From Punica granatum (Eukaryota > Streptophyta > Magnoliopsida > Myrtales > Lythraceae): a DNA stretch of 64,000 bases. The stretch lies in NCBI RefSeq assembly GCF_007655135.1, contig NC_045130.1, positions 20,155,363-20,219,362 on the forward strand, read 5' to 3'. The notes under the pieces are model-generated. The model ran no database searches. It had not been told where the DNA came from and saw only the letters and a program-made list of their open reading frames with translations. The number at the start of each line of letters is the position of its first letter. The first letter of the stretch is position 1. Made by a program: the position numbers and the translations under genes. Shown here in pieces: positions 35,196 to 47,287 of this stretch.

Positions 35196-38100
35196 ATGGC
35201 GGAAGAAGATCGAGTCGACATCTCCGAGGAAGTCAATCCGCCGGCTCCGGCCCTTTCTCAACCGCCTCCGACGCACGCTCCGCCGCCTCCGACTCCCGCA
35301 GGCATGCTCCCGACGTACTCAGGCGCTTCTCCTACGCATCTCCAGCCCCCGACGTCTTTAGGAGCGCCCTTTGCACGGGCCTCACAGACGCCTTCCGCCT
35401 CCGACGACCAAGCCCGCATCGCGGCACTCGAGGGCACAGTCAACCAAATGGCCACCAGCATGGCAGAGCTGCTCGCCCTACTCAAGGGATCCAACCGAGC
35501 CTCTTCGAGCTCAAGGCCTCCACCAGGACCGGGGCCGATGGCCGATCCAACCCCGTGGGCTCCACCAACTCAAGCCCCAGAGAACGTGGAGGCTCCCGCA
35601 CCACCAACGCTGCATACATCCACGGTCCACCCCTTCACCACTCCACTACCGCCGCCGCCGGCCCCCATGGCCGTCCCTCTTCCACCGGTGACCTTCCTAT
35701 CCTCGGAGCACATCTTGTTCGCGACTCCGCCCGTTTCCATACCGGCCCCGGCTATGGCCTACGTAGCACCTCTGCCGATGGTTTTCCCGGCATCCAGCGC
35801 ACCCGCTCCGACTCATCTTCAAGCCGCGGAGTTTCCTCCCTATCTGTCTCTACAGCCTCACGCCGGCCTCTCCTACCAGGCACCGCCCCCCATAAACACC
35901 ACCTTCCATGAACCGGGCACGCCGACTCATGCGGCCCAGTTCGCCTCGCCGACGCATTTCTTCCCCGAGGCTGACACCGAACAGGAGCGAAGGCTCAAGA
36001 GGATGGAAGAAACGATACGGGCCCTACAAGCGGGTGATGCTCGTCCCGACGCACGCTATGGCGACTGCAGCCTATTCCCAGGTATGCGGCTGCCCCTGAA
36101 GTTCAAGATCCCGGAATTCAAGACTTATGAGGGCACGACGGATCCACGCCACCACCTCCGCCACTACCGGGGGAAGATGCTGCAATATTGGGAATACGAG
36201 GAGTTTGTCATCCACTCCTTCCAAGATAGCCTGTCGGGATTGGCCGTCGATTGGTTGATGTCGCTGAAGGCTGAGGACATCCCGACGTGGGAGGATCTCT
36301 CCCGAAAGTTCACCGACAAATACCGATATTGCGCGGAGACGCCTCCCACCCTTCTGGAGCTGAGCACGAAAGAAATGGCACATGGCCAAAGGTTTGAGGA
36401 ATACGCCACCAAATGGCGTGCCCAAGCGGCGAAACACATCCCTCCGATTAGTGAAGTTTAGCAAATCCAGTTGTTCCATTCTACCCTGAGGGGGGTGTAT
36501 TATTCACACCTGTTGGCGCACACTTCTTCATTCTCCGACCTCATTGAGGCCGGGAAAAAGCTCGATTTGGGAATTAAGCTTGGTAGGATGGAAGGCCCCG
36601 TCAGTAAAGGAGAGGAGTCATCGAAGAAGGTCCCCGCGACATCGTCATCTTCCAGCGGGAGAAGGGGGAAGGAAGTTTCAGTAAACACCGTCAACAAGGC
36701 ACAACAGACCTCCCAGCAGTATTCGATGAACTTCACGGCGACGCCTCCCGTAGCTCCCTCCTACGCCCCGCATGCACCTCAATATCGGCCTCAACCCCCT
36801 ACCCAACCAATCTACTATTCCGCACTACCGCCTCCACCCCCACCTACGGTGCCGTCGCCCGTCGTCCACCATTATGCCCCTACTCCATCCCAAGCCCCTC
36901 AATACCAACCCCCGGCTCCTAGGACTTCTCAGCCGACACAACGAGTCCCGCCCCCGCAAGGTCAACAGGGCGGTGCAGCGCAACCGCGACCTCGCAGACA
37001 ATACCCGGCCCTGCCGGTCCCACTTTCCCACATTTACCGGCAAATTCGCGACACGATCGGGACAACGGCGCCCGGCCCGAGCTTCGATCCAACCATCCAA
37101 GATCAAAGCAAGCAATGCGAGTACCACTGAGGGGCACCAGGGCACACCCTAGACAATTGCTGGAAGTTAAGGGAGAAGATCCAGGAAATGATTGATGCGA
37201 AGGAGCTCGTATTCAATGCTGTAAGGTCTCCGAATGTACAGGCTAATCCCCTCCCCGACCATGGACCGGCTCAGAGGCCCTCCATCAACATGATCACCGT
37301 ATGCACATCAAGGGAGGGCGAAGGCGAGCAAGGTTGGCCCTCCCCCTTCGTGATTGAGTACGTACCCGTAGAAGCCGCAGTCAGGTTCACCGGGATTGAA
37401 GCACCTCCTGCCCCGCTCGTCATAGATATTCCCACCCGAGAACCATACTCGGACGACAAGGTCCCCTGGACCTATGAGGGAGGTGTCGGGAACCTTGAGC
37501 AACAATTTGGCGTCATGGGCATAACCCGCTCGGGACGGCTATACGAGAACCCGACGACCACCGACAAAGGGAAGGCACCCGCAATCGAAGTAGAGGAGAT
37601 GCCCAGGGCCCTGTCTACTCCGCCCAAGAAAGTGACTGAAGAGGAGGCCGAGGCCCTCATGAAGATCATCAAGGCGAGCGAATACAAGGTGGTGGAGCAG
37701 ATGGCCAAATCTCCGGCCCACATCTCACTGCTCGCCCTCCTACTCAATTCGCAACCCCACAGGGAGGCCCTCCTGCGGGTCCTGACGGCTGCACAAGTCC
37801 CCAAAGGGACAACCCCGGACCGGATAGAGGAAACCATCAATTCCATCTTCTCTAATACTATCTCGTTTTCAGATGATGAGCTCCCCTCTGAAGGATGCGT
37901 ACACTCCCGGGCACTGCACATTGTCTGCAAGTGCAACAACCATATCGTTGGCAGAGTCATGATTGACAACGGCTCCGCGCTCAACGTATGCCCGGTGACC
38001 ACTTTAAAGCAGACGAACGTGGATCTCAACCGCATCCGCCCCAACAAAACAGCGGTCCGAGCTTTTGATGGCTCACAGAGGGAGGTGAACGGAGCAATCG

Positions 38101-38321
38101 ACCTCCTTATAGATATCGGACCATGCTCATTCAGCGTCACATTCCAAGTGTTGGATATCCCAAACGCCTTCAGCCTACTACTCGGAAGGCCTTGGATCCA
38201 CTCGGTCGGCGCCATTCCATCCTCACTACATCAGAAGTTGAAATTCATCTTTGAAGAGAGGATTATCATGGTCAAAGGGGAGGAAGATTACGCCATCTAC
38301 AAAGAGACGGCAGTTCCCTAC
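35196..38321 (+). pseudogene. gag-pro: E2 gag-protease, broken and cut by E4
   Basis: The frame starts at an ATG (MAEEDRVDISEEVN) and is consistent to the E4 breakpoint, interrupted by TAG 36459-36461 and TGA 37128-37130. It holds a Pro-rich N-terminus, a gag domain (about 36090-36520), a Pro/Gln-rich linker, the zinc-knuckle variant (stop inside it at 37128) and protease with D-N-G-S near 37965-37976. The sequence ends inside the protease-RT linker (YAIYKETAVPY). Reading on past 38321 into LTR gives a meaningless tail. The start at 35196 is the best guide to the original E1 start. Confidence 0.85.
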
Positions 38322-38618
38322 TGTGCGCACCCGAATTTAATCTCGTCGGGGCACGCATGCGCTAGCCTAAGCAACGCGGCTTGGGAGTGTCCACCTTCCC
38401 GGGGACGAGCGACGGACGCACGTGAGAAGGAGTTGCAACTTGTCATTTTACGACCCGTAAGTCGAGGGCCGGCAAGTTACCCGGGTCTAGGGGTACGGGG
38501 TACACCTAAATGCTAAGGCAATGGTCATGCGGAACCGGAAATTCCGAATTCGGGGGTTCTATTACGTGCGGGCCTATATCCCGCACGCCCTTTCGGTACT
38601 CTAGCTTGCTAGGCTTGC
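38322..38618 (-). mobile_element. E4 3' LTR (type A), terminal fragment
   Basis: On the minus strand it ends TTCGGGTGCGCACA, the type A LTR end. It carries the last ~297 bp of the LTR and is separated from the rest (51653-55822) by E3. About 100 bp of LTR between the two pieces is missing when compared with E1 (14005-14115), so the E3 left junction has suffered a deletion. Confidence 0.85.
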
Positions 38619-39019
38619 CTTTCGGACTCATTAAACCCGTTTCCTCGCGTATATCGATAATTCAACATTCGGTTCGAACCACGAGCCTCGAATGCGCGAT
38701 CAATCGAGACCCGAGCTTTTTCCCGGTTTCTCCTCTTCGGTCATGGGACCCACGGGCTACCCAAGATGAGTCACCCTATGCTCTAGAAGCTTCTTCTTCC
38801 TCTTCAATGCAAGAAGCCAACTTGCCCTCTCTTAGCCAAAATATCTTGGAGAGGTTGAAGACAACACTCAATGCTCATCAATGCTCATAAATGCTCTTGG
38901 ATCATCTTCATCAAGAACACTTGGTCCACATTCATCCTCATCCTCATTAGGCAAACCGAAATTTGCTAATGGGAGGCTTAAGTGTGCTTACTTTTGCTTA
39001 ATTACCCATTAGCTTTGCC

Positions 39020-39026
39020 TATAAAT
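39020..39026 (+). promoter_or_regulatory. Candidate TATA box, E3 5' LTR
   Basis: TATAAAT in the same context as 30748 and 48869. E3 keeps it despite the 5' truncation of the LTR. Confidence 0.6.
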
Positions 39027-39389
39027 GGCCCAAAAGTGATTAAGATAATCACTTCTCCTCTTACACACTCTCTCCAACGTTTCTCCTTCAAGAAGTCCTC
39101 TCAAACTCCATAGCCAAGAACACTCAAGAACCAGAAAACTTCAGCACTTAGAAGGAAAAGAAAAGAGAACCGAAAAGATCCAAAGAGAGCCTTGAGTTCT
39201 TAAGTCGGAAGCCGATGTTCATCATCCCGACTTAAGCTCAAAAATTCTCAAACTTCATATCCCACTCATTTTGGACCCATGGAGTTCATTGGCGAAATTG
39301 GTTTTTCCATTTGAAGTCTTTAAATTATTGTTTCAGGTCATTTAGAGCATTTCGGTTGAAGAATCGTCACTCTCGGGTGAATAGTGCCA

Positions 39390-39545
39390 GCCGTGCGCTA
39401 GCCAGCGCACTCGGGCACGTCCCGCGCGCACGCCGCGCGCCCCACATGCCTGCCCGCACGCATAGCCGCGCGCCCGCAAGCCCCGCGCGCCTGACGCCTC
39501 CCACGCGCCTCCCGTGCACTCCAGCCGTACGCCCGTGCGCCTAGC
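39390..39545 (+). repeat. GC-rich low-complexity segment, E3 5' LTR
   Basis: CGCGCGCC-type words, longer than the matching 49245-49283 segment of the E3 3' LTR by about 120 bp. As LTRs are equal at insertion, the change happened afterwards. Confidence 0.7.
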
Positions 39546-41926
39546 TTCTCGAAAGTGCATGCCCTTGCACCCGAGTACTCTTTCAAGCGTTCAACCGAGA
39601 TACCCGACTCTCGAACACTTCCCCAACTCTTTCCTCGTATCCCGAGGCTAGGTAAATCACTCTTGACTTAGAGGAGTTAGGTTTTTTTTTTACATTTATT
39701 GCATGGCTATGGAGTATTATGGTGTTTTTATGCATACTTAACTTGCAAGACTTAATTTTTATACACTTTTATGTTATGTTATGCATGTTTACCACTGTAT
39801 AACTTGCTAGCATGTCGGAAAAAGGTTTGGATTGTCGTTTGGAAGACCATCCCGACCCGGAAATGGCAAGCAAGCTCACGGCCAAGTCTCTAAATGGGAT
39901 GGCCGAGACTTAAGTTGCTCTTTTCGGGTTAAGATTGGTCTCCTTAGCCCGATCCAAGTTAGTTTCCGAGTTTATTTTGTTGTTCTTGCATGCATGAAGC
40001 CGGTATTATTTTATCGATTCCTTAAATAACATGTTTGTGAATGTTTGCATGTTTAAATGAGTTAATCAAATCATGGTAATACCGGCTTTTGTCAAAAAAC
40101 GTGTTATTCATCATGTTTGATGTTTGAGCATGCTAAAAAATGATTAAACCAAGACAAGGAAATTATTTGTGATTTGAATCAAGCCATGAGAGTATTCGGC
40201 CATCTTTGACAAGGTGAAGCCGAGGGCTTCTTGGCCTTTTTGGATCAAGAATGATTTCCTTATTTCGAGTTTAATTCATTTCTCGGATTGTATGAAATTG
40301 TAATTTCGATATTTCCACAATTCCCATGTTAAAACATTGTTTACATGTCTTTTCAAAACAAAGCATGCATGGATTCGGGTATCGTTGACTCATTCGGCAA
40401 TAACCTTAAGCATTAATTCCACGAACGGGTTAATCGGGACGTTCACACAGTTAATTCATTCAATTTAAACAACTTTGCACGAATTGGACATTAATTTGTA
40501 ACTCGCGTCGACGAATTACAAAACGGTGTTAATGCCCTTTTCAAAACCCTCATACTTTCAAATCCTTATTGTGTTATTCTCCTTTTCTGAAAACAAATTT
40601 TCAAATCAAGGGCAAAAACATCATTTCGTGATTTGCCGACATCCTAGCGTAGTTTAAGATGTCAGTTGGGTATTCTGTATCAAAATACAATTATTGGACT
40701 AATCATTTCACTCGACTTAACCAAATCCTAGAAAATGGTTAGGCGGAACTCTAGGTTCCAAATCTAGAGTCAAAATACAAGTTTGGATCAATTCAGTGGT
40801 AATTCAGTGTCACAACACCGAATAACTATAAAAGCAATCCACACACATGAGATTCGATTCTCTTTTCCAAATTTCCAACAAAAGCAGAATACTAAAACAT
40901 TGGCACGTGTTTGATTGCTTAGCATATGGTATTTGCTTGCAAAAACACCCTTGGATTAATAAACTTGTTAAAACACGTACACTCGATAATAACAAAACAC
41001 CTTGTCTGTTATTTACATGTTGCGTGTTATCTTTCCGCACCTGTTTGCCATGCGGGTCGAGCCTGATCCCTAGGCCGAATAATATTAGGGTTCAACACCC
41101 TAATCATCGATCACAGGGTCCAACGCCCCAATCAACACTCACAGGGTCCAATGCCCTATTCAGTGAGCGCGTCCATTGAATTTCAGTTCTTCGTTCTTTT
41201 CCCTAAACTCACGGTGAGTTAGAGTGGAATAATAACAGAACGCGAGTCGACTGGAATTCGGCCATTTGTAATTTGTATTTATTGTTTTCGAGAGCATTGT
41301 AAGGACTTTTATTTTGTACATTTTGTTCTGTAAGAATTCCAGTCGGTGAGCGAACGGTCCGATAGTCGAATTAATCGAATCGGTTTAATGCTTGCCCAAA
41401 GGAAAGTAAGCCCAAGAACTCGCGGTTTTGGTTCACGCAGGGATTCAACCTCCATGGTTAGATGAATTGTAACGCAAGATTGTGAACCAACTCCCCGACA
41501 TAAGGGTTTAATTCTCTCTCTGCTTCTCAACCGACATCGTTTAGTTCACCGAATTTCCGGTGTCAAAACGTGTGAGTCGAGTGCACCCTAATTCATGCGG
41601 TAAATAAAACAAAAATGCAAGCCTAGCAAACCATAGTATCGAAAGGGCGTGCGGGATATAGGCCCGCACGTAACATGAACCCCCGAACTCGGATTTTCCG
41701 GTTCCGCACAAACCAATGCCTTAACAACAAACTAGGTGTTCCATACCCCTAGACCCGGGTAACTTATCTGCCCTCGACCTACGGGTCGTAAAATGATAAG
41801 TGGTGACTCTTTCTTTCACGCGTGTCCGTCACGCGTCCCCACGGGAAGGTGGACACTCCCAAGCCGCGCGATCCAAAAGCGCGCATGCGGGCCCCGACGA
41901 GAGTTCACATTCGGGTCCGTACAGCT

Positions 41927-41945
41927 TGGCGACTCCACTGGGGAC
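41927..41945 (+). other. E3 primer-binding site
   Basis: The same 19 bases as in E1 (TGGCGACTCCACTGGGGAC), three bases after the LTR end. Its preservation is consistent with recent mobility. Confidence 0.82.
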
Positions 41946-42590
41946 ATACTTAATGGGTTCAGGCTCGATCCGTTTGCTTACTTGCATGTTTATTTATCGC
42001 TTTCCGTACATTTATTTTGCGCACATTTACTTTCCTGCACTTGCATTGCATCATTCTAGCGGATTTAGGTACCAAATGCCTGAAATTCCACGGGCACCAA
42101 TTTAGGAAGCTAGGTTAGTCAGAGGTTCTGAGTAAGGGAACGGATCGAGTCGGCTCCGCCACTGAACCGGCCCCCAAAGATCCTCGCTCTATTTCAAGGA
42201 ATTGACACCCTTGAATCGGGAGCCCCCATCCCTAGTTAGTGGTTTTCCCAGTAGAACACTGAAACCATGCTTGGACCAAAATCGCCTTCATGTCGTCAAC
42301 CGACCTAAAAGTTGAGTCTTTGAGTCGGCCTGTAGTTTTTCCTTTAGGCGGGCCTTTTGTTGTTTTTCACAAAGAGTGATGTACATTGTAACAGATACAG
42401 TTATACTCTACTTTTCCGCACTGCATGCATGTTTTCAAACAAACTAGGACATTGCATTGGTTTATTGCTTAAGTTCCCTTTTTCAAATGAACCATCTTCG
42501 TCAATCCAGGAACTTGAATCAAATCAATGCAACGGCATTAGCTTTTGAATACTCATACATTGCCTGCATCCGATGTTTGCACAGAAAATA
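41946..42590 (+). other. E3 leader and remnant of the ORF1-gag spacer
   Basis: It matches the E1 leader (14435-14965), then jumps to a short stretch matching 16664-16720 of E1 (AATCAATGCAACGGCATTAG). ORF1 is therefore lost as a block. Confidence 0.7.
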
Positions 42591-44939
42591 CCATGTCCCG
42601 CACGACAGGCGAGTTGTGCCAACCTTCGCGGGTAGACCACCCGCGGTCTTCACTCCTCCATAGCGAGTGTGCTATGACCAGAAGCCGAGTCCATCCCAGC
42701 CACCCACCCCGCACGACAGGCGAGTCGTGCCCACTTTCGCGGGTAGGCCACTCGCGGCCTTCACACTTCCTCCACGGCAAGACGAGCTATGGCCCGAGGG
42801 CCGATCAACCTTCCTAGGCGAAGTTAACCAACAATAACTTCTTCCTAATAGAGAGTGTCACCGCGTGATCGGACGCACATCCCTCCGCGTGACCCCACAC
42901 ATCTACCAATGATCAAGCGTGCCTCACACATGTCCAAGCATGTTCACACCAACTCATACATGCCTGCTCAATGTATCAATGCATGTCTCTCGGTGTGCTC
43001 GCACGACACCTACCAGGCCAGTTCGCTTCCCTACACTCTTGCATTGAAATGCTGAACAGTTCATGCTCCTTCATTGTTTTCTTATACCATTGCAGGAAAT
43101 TCTCAACAAGAAGACACCCTGAATACTGAGCGAACACAATTGAGACGACGAACGTCTCTCATCCAGCTCCTTGAGATTTCAACACTAAGTCCCCATCCTT
43201 GCTCCACAGAGCAAGACCGCAAGCAAATCAGCGTCACCGCTTTGCAACGCCCTGCGCTATTCCTCAACATTGACCTTTGCTTTCACATTTCTTGCACTTT
43301 CCTATCAAGCCCGCATTTACTGCATTGGGCTCCGGCCCTACATCGGGCTCTGGCCTAGCATTTACTGCTTTTGGGCTCCGGCTCGGTATTTACTGCTTTT
43401 AGGTTTTGACACCTCGCATTTATTGCTTTCAGGCTCATCTGAAATCCAAAATCGACTTGGATTCAAATTCATCCAAGCGATACTTCGAGGAGCAAGTCTA
43501 ATCCTTCCACTGCAAAGACCGAAAGTGACAGCTCCACAAACAGAGCATGACCCAACTCTCGATCGCAGACCAACACGGTCATGCCTCCGATCAAAGAATG
43601 GATCTCATCCACCTCCGTTGTGGTCGCCGACTAAACATTGGGGCAACACGCGCAGTTTCATTTAAACTCTATGTTGCTTTCATTCAAATGCATTCCCACA
43701 AATGGGCTCCCGACATGAACAAATCCTTCAAACAGGATATTAGGACAGTCTTTGCGACGCCCTATTAGTTCTGTTGGACCTGTTCGACTCATCTGTCCTC
43801 GTGGGACCCGGCTCCTCGAGCCTTCCCTAGGACGGCTGCGCATGCCTACTCGCAATTAGGGAAAACATGCTTATCTGACCTCAGTCATGGTCTAACCACT
43901 CCAGAGTGGTGATGACTAGATTCCAGGAAACAAATGTCATCCACACACGACACCCCATGGGTCGTGTGTGGGACAAAAGGGATTTTCCCATGGGATCACC
44001 ACATATTTCTTACCACATATCACCCCGCATAATCGCCTAATGCATTGTCTTCTTTGTCATCCTTCACAGGGGCACATTGACCACAAGCGAAGAGCGATGC
44101 GCGAGTTCACACTTCCCCGAGAACTTGTCTCAGACCCTTTCCTTATACTTTGACAAGGGAGGTGTTCGACGATGAGGTACCCCCTATGAAGCCAAAGACA
44201 AGGATAATTGAGTGAATCACTCAGCATCGATGCAACAGTCTTCCTCGAACATCCAGTGACTTCAGCAGCGTGCACCCTCCAAGAGGCACGTACTGCAAAG
44301 AACAGCAAGAGATGATCAGAGACATCGCACAAGGCGCCTGCCACAGGCCACTTCCACAAATGAAGACGGGGGCATCCCCGATCAACATTCGCACCAGGGA
44401 AACCTCGGTTCCCTATTCACGGGGCGATTCTACATTTTCTTTCTAGTCAACAGGGGGAATTCACATGCAATGCTTGCAAGGGCAAATGACACGAAGTTCA
44501 GCTTTCGAGTGCACGAGAGTCAAACTTCCAAAAAAGCCGGTCCTCACAAAATAGGGCTAGCAACACGCAACAAGTCTCCATGAGGCAAAAGCACACCAAA
44601 GTGGCCCCAGCGATGCAAAGTCGAGGAGTTTCAAACAAAGACACAGAGCACAAAACAAACCCCAACTGCAAGAAAAAAAAAAGAGCGAAAAGAAGCGCAA
44701 AAAAAACCCGCCAATGAAGAGAGAGAGAAAAGAAACGGGAAAAACCCGCCAATGAACAAAACAAGGCACTGCCGAGATTCATCAAGAGCACCGGCGCCGC
44801 CAATCCAGAGAAGTCAACAAACCCCAACAAAAAGGGAGCAGCAGACACAACTCCTCGACGGAGACATAAAACAATGCACTCGGAGGTTGAATCCTTCGAA
44901 CCCTTTGCCCTTGTAAACTCGAGAGATAAAAGAATCGAG
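42591..44939 (+). other. E3 interior, non-coding
   Basis: No protein domain is recognised. Contents: a two-copy repeat 111 bp apart (42600 and 42711, GCACGACAGGCGAGT..TTCGCGGGTAG); degenerate CATTTACTGCTTT units at about 43310-43440; a perfect 11-bp inverted repeat CCACACACGAC / GTCGTGTGTGG at 43941-43971 with a 9-base loop; and an A-rich, purine-rich stretch at 44660-44760. Open frames are short and lack homologues that I recognise. Confidence 0.6.
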
Positions 44940-45110
44940 CCTGCTAGGTTGAAAATCCCTTTTCGGGGCGGCCTAGGCAAAAGTTAGGGTAAAAGAGAGG
45001 CACGACCGGAAACCCTTTGGGGCGGTCGTGGCAAAAGGAGAGTTCTTCCCCTTTAAGTTGAGAGGTGCGGCCCCGAGGTGGGTGACCGTAGCAAAAGGAG
45101 AGCAAAACGA
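44940..45110 (+). repeat. Conserved hairpin modules in E3
   Basis: A GCTAGGTTGAAAATCCC stretch followed by GGGGCGGCCTAGGCAAAAG, and a second variant with CACGACCGG..GGGGCGGTCGTGGCAAAAGG. The second has compensating changes: the stem bases differ from the first but still pair (CACGACC with GGTCGTG). That supports a real RNA or DNA structure. Confidence 0.72.
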
Positions 45111-46009
45111 GAGATAGATAAAATTGCCCCGTAGTCTCTCACATATCATGTGGACAAGGGATCCTCAAAGGAAGTGGCCAGGTTATCTATTCAAACACGA
45201 TCCCCGATCGGCTCTCCAATACCATTCAACCGTCCAAGAGGAAACCTTCATCAAGCACAGTAGGTAACTGAATACGCCGTCCAAGCAGTTCAGTACAGCC
45301 TACACAACAGAAGGACGAAGGAAAATGGGGGTACATCTCGCTGCAAGCGGGAATCCGTGTATCCTTTTAGCCTGGGGCAACGTGCTTCCCAAGCTTTCTC
45401 TTTTCTCTTTGTCTTTGCATAACTTCAAATGGGTCACAGCTACCCTTCAATAGGCTACCACAAAGCCGAAATCCCAGACATTCCTTTCCGGGGTCTAGTC
45501 ATAATGCTTTGGAAATGGTCAGACCGAGTCAGATCGAATCTGAACAGAAATCCACAAGCAGGTTGCAAATGCAGCCGCCCTACGGTACCCTATTGAGAAG
45601 GGTTCAAAGCCGACGGGCGCGTCGAACAAACAATAGAACTGCCAGGGCATCGTCGGGAAAGTCTCGATATGCCCATGCATGGCTAACGGGGGCCCCTGGA
45701 TGCCTCGTATCTAGGCCTCCGAGAACGGGAGCAAAATTCTTCATGGGTTGCTCAAGCGACCCCGAAACTGAAGATCTGTGCATCACAATGACGCTCTTTT
45801 TACAGTTTACCTGTGCCTATCTCATGTTAGTATTTCTCACATGATTTACTAATAATACTAGGATTACAGGTACCACAAGCACGCAAGAACTACGGCGGAC
45901 TCTGATTCCGGAACACTCGGATACGTAGGCGCTCCACCCCAGAGCTCGAGTCTCTCAGCACACGACATCCTGCAAAGCAAAATCCCACATCACTGCAGCC
46001 AGGGTTTCA
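45111..46009 (+). other. E3 interior, non-coding, before the array
   Basis: No gene recognised. A TACTAAT..ACAG stretch at 45848-45869 looks like an intron end, but no partner donor or coding exon is evident. Confidence 0.5.
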
Positions 46010-46935
46010 CACCCGCTTTACTGCTTTCGGGTTACACACCCAACATTTATTGCTTTCGGGTTACACACCCAACATTTACTGCTTTCGGGTTACACACCCA
46101 CACATTTACTGCTTTCGGGTTTCACACCCAACATTTACTGCTTTCGGGTTTCACACCCACACGGGTTTCACACCCAACATTTACTGCTTTCGGGTTTCAC
46201 ACCCAACATTTACTGCTTTCGGGTTTCACACCCACACGGGTTTCACACCCAACATTTACTGCTTTCGGGTTTCACACCCACACGGGTTACACACCCAACA
46301 TTTACTGCTTTCGGGTTACACACCCACACGGGTTTCACACCCAACATTTACTGCTTTCGGGTTTCACACCCACACCGGTTACACACCCAACATTTACCGC
46401 TTTCGGGTTTCACACCCACACGGGTTACACACCCAACATTTACTGCTTTCGGGTTACACACCCACACGGGTTTCACACCCAACATTTACTGCTTTCGGGT
46501 TTCACACCCACACCGGTTACACACCCAACATTTACCGCTTTCGGGTTTCACACCCACACGGGTTACACACCCAACATTTACTGCTTTCGGGTTACACACC
46601 CACAGGGGTTTCACACCCAACATTTACTGCTTTGGGGTTTCACACCCACACGGGTTACACACCCAACATTTACTGCTTTCGGGTTTCACACCCACACGGG
46701 TTACACACCCAACATTTACTGCTTTCGGGTTTCACACCCGCATGGGTTTCACACCCACACGGGTTACACACCCACACATTTACTGCTTTCGGGTTACACA
46801 CCCAACATTTACTGCTTTCGGGTTTCACACCCACACATTTACTACTTTTGGGTTATACACCCAACATTTACTGCTTTCGAGTTACACACCCAACATTTAT
46901 CGTTTTCGGGTTACGCACCCCACATTTATTGCTTT
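46010..46935 (+). repeat. 29-bp tandem array with longer variants in the E3 3' UTR
   Basis: The unit is GGGTTACACACCCAACATT plus TACTGCTTTC, with exact 29-bp spacing at 46022 and 46051. Many units carry an added CACACGGGTTTCACACC of about 15-16 bp, giving ~45-bp composites; TTAC/TTTC variants alternate. About 26 units in all. It sits just before the E3 3' end, as in the other elements. A long open frame through it encodes only the repeat. Confidence 0.9.
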
Positions 46936-47273
46936 TAGGGTTCCACACTCACTTAACACAACTTTCATTAAGTTCCGCACTTTTCATCAAACTCAACTCT
47001 TTCTGTCAAATTTCACACTTTTCTCTAAGCTTCGCATTTTTCATTAAGTCCATTTCACATTTTGACATGCATTTCCTTTATGCACCTTCCTATTTATTGC
47101 AAGACTCGCTTATGCCTTATTTCATTTTTTTTTCCTTCGCATTTAGGTACGGCATTTCCCACATATCCAAAGAAAAAAAGGAAGACAGTCTTGGGAGAAG
47201 CCATATTGGACATCATGACCAAAACAGGGTTCTTCTATATTTTTGGCCGAATCCTCTATCAGAGCATCCAGCC
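46936..47273 (+). other. E3 3' UTR after the array
   Basis: Pyrimidine-rich, then a part shared with E0 (CCCACATATCCAAAGA; TTTTTGGCCGAATCCTCTA) leading to the polypurine tract. No gene. Confidence 0.6.
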
Positions 47274-47287
47274 AAAGAGGGGCAAGC
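47274..47287 (+). other. E3 polypurine tract
   Basis: AAAGAGGGGCAAGC directly before TGTCAGCACCCC. Confidence 0.87.

Larger units (their letters stand above)
34027..38321 (+). mobile_element. E2: middle part of an older Tat/Ogre-type element
   Basis: E2 is the layer that E0 and E4 inserted into. It holds the 3' two-thirds of the upstream ORF, all of gag and most of protease, in the same order as E1 and about 85-90% similar by eye. Its 5' LTR lies beyond the left edge and the rest of pol beyond the right edge. The E4 break is after a CCTAC at 38317-38321, a candidate target duplication. Confidence 0.88.
38619..41923 (+). repeat. E3 5' LTR (type B), missing its first ~1.18 kb
   Basis: It begins at CGGACTCATTAAACCC, which corresponds to position ~1184 of the E3 3' LTR, and ends GGTCCGTACA before the primer-binding site. 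It is nearly identical to 48471-51652 except for an extra ~120 bp in its GC-rich segment. The missing part and the missing E4 bases fit one deletion across the junction. Confidence 0.88.

Noticed and set aside
38322..38516. C-terminal extension of the E2 protease frame
   Set aside because: It is reverse-oriented E4 LTR read in frame.
44498..44980. A 160-codon minus-strand frame in E3 with Leu/Phe-rich stretches
   Set aside because: It comes from an A-rich, purine-rich plus strand, which gives Phe/Leu on the other strand. No homologue recognised.
45848..45869. Branch point and acceptor-like TACTAAT..ACAG in E3
   Set aside because: No coding exons or donor nearby could be supported, so I do not call an intron.
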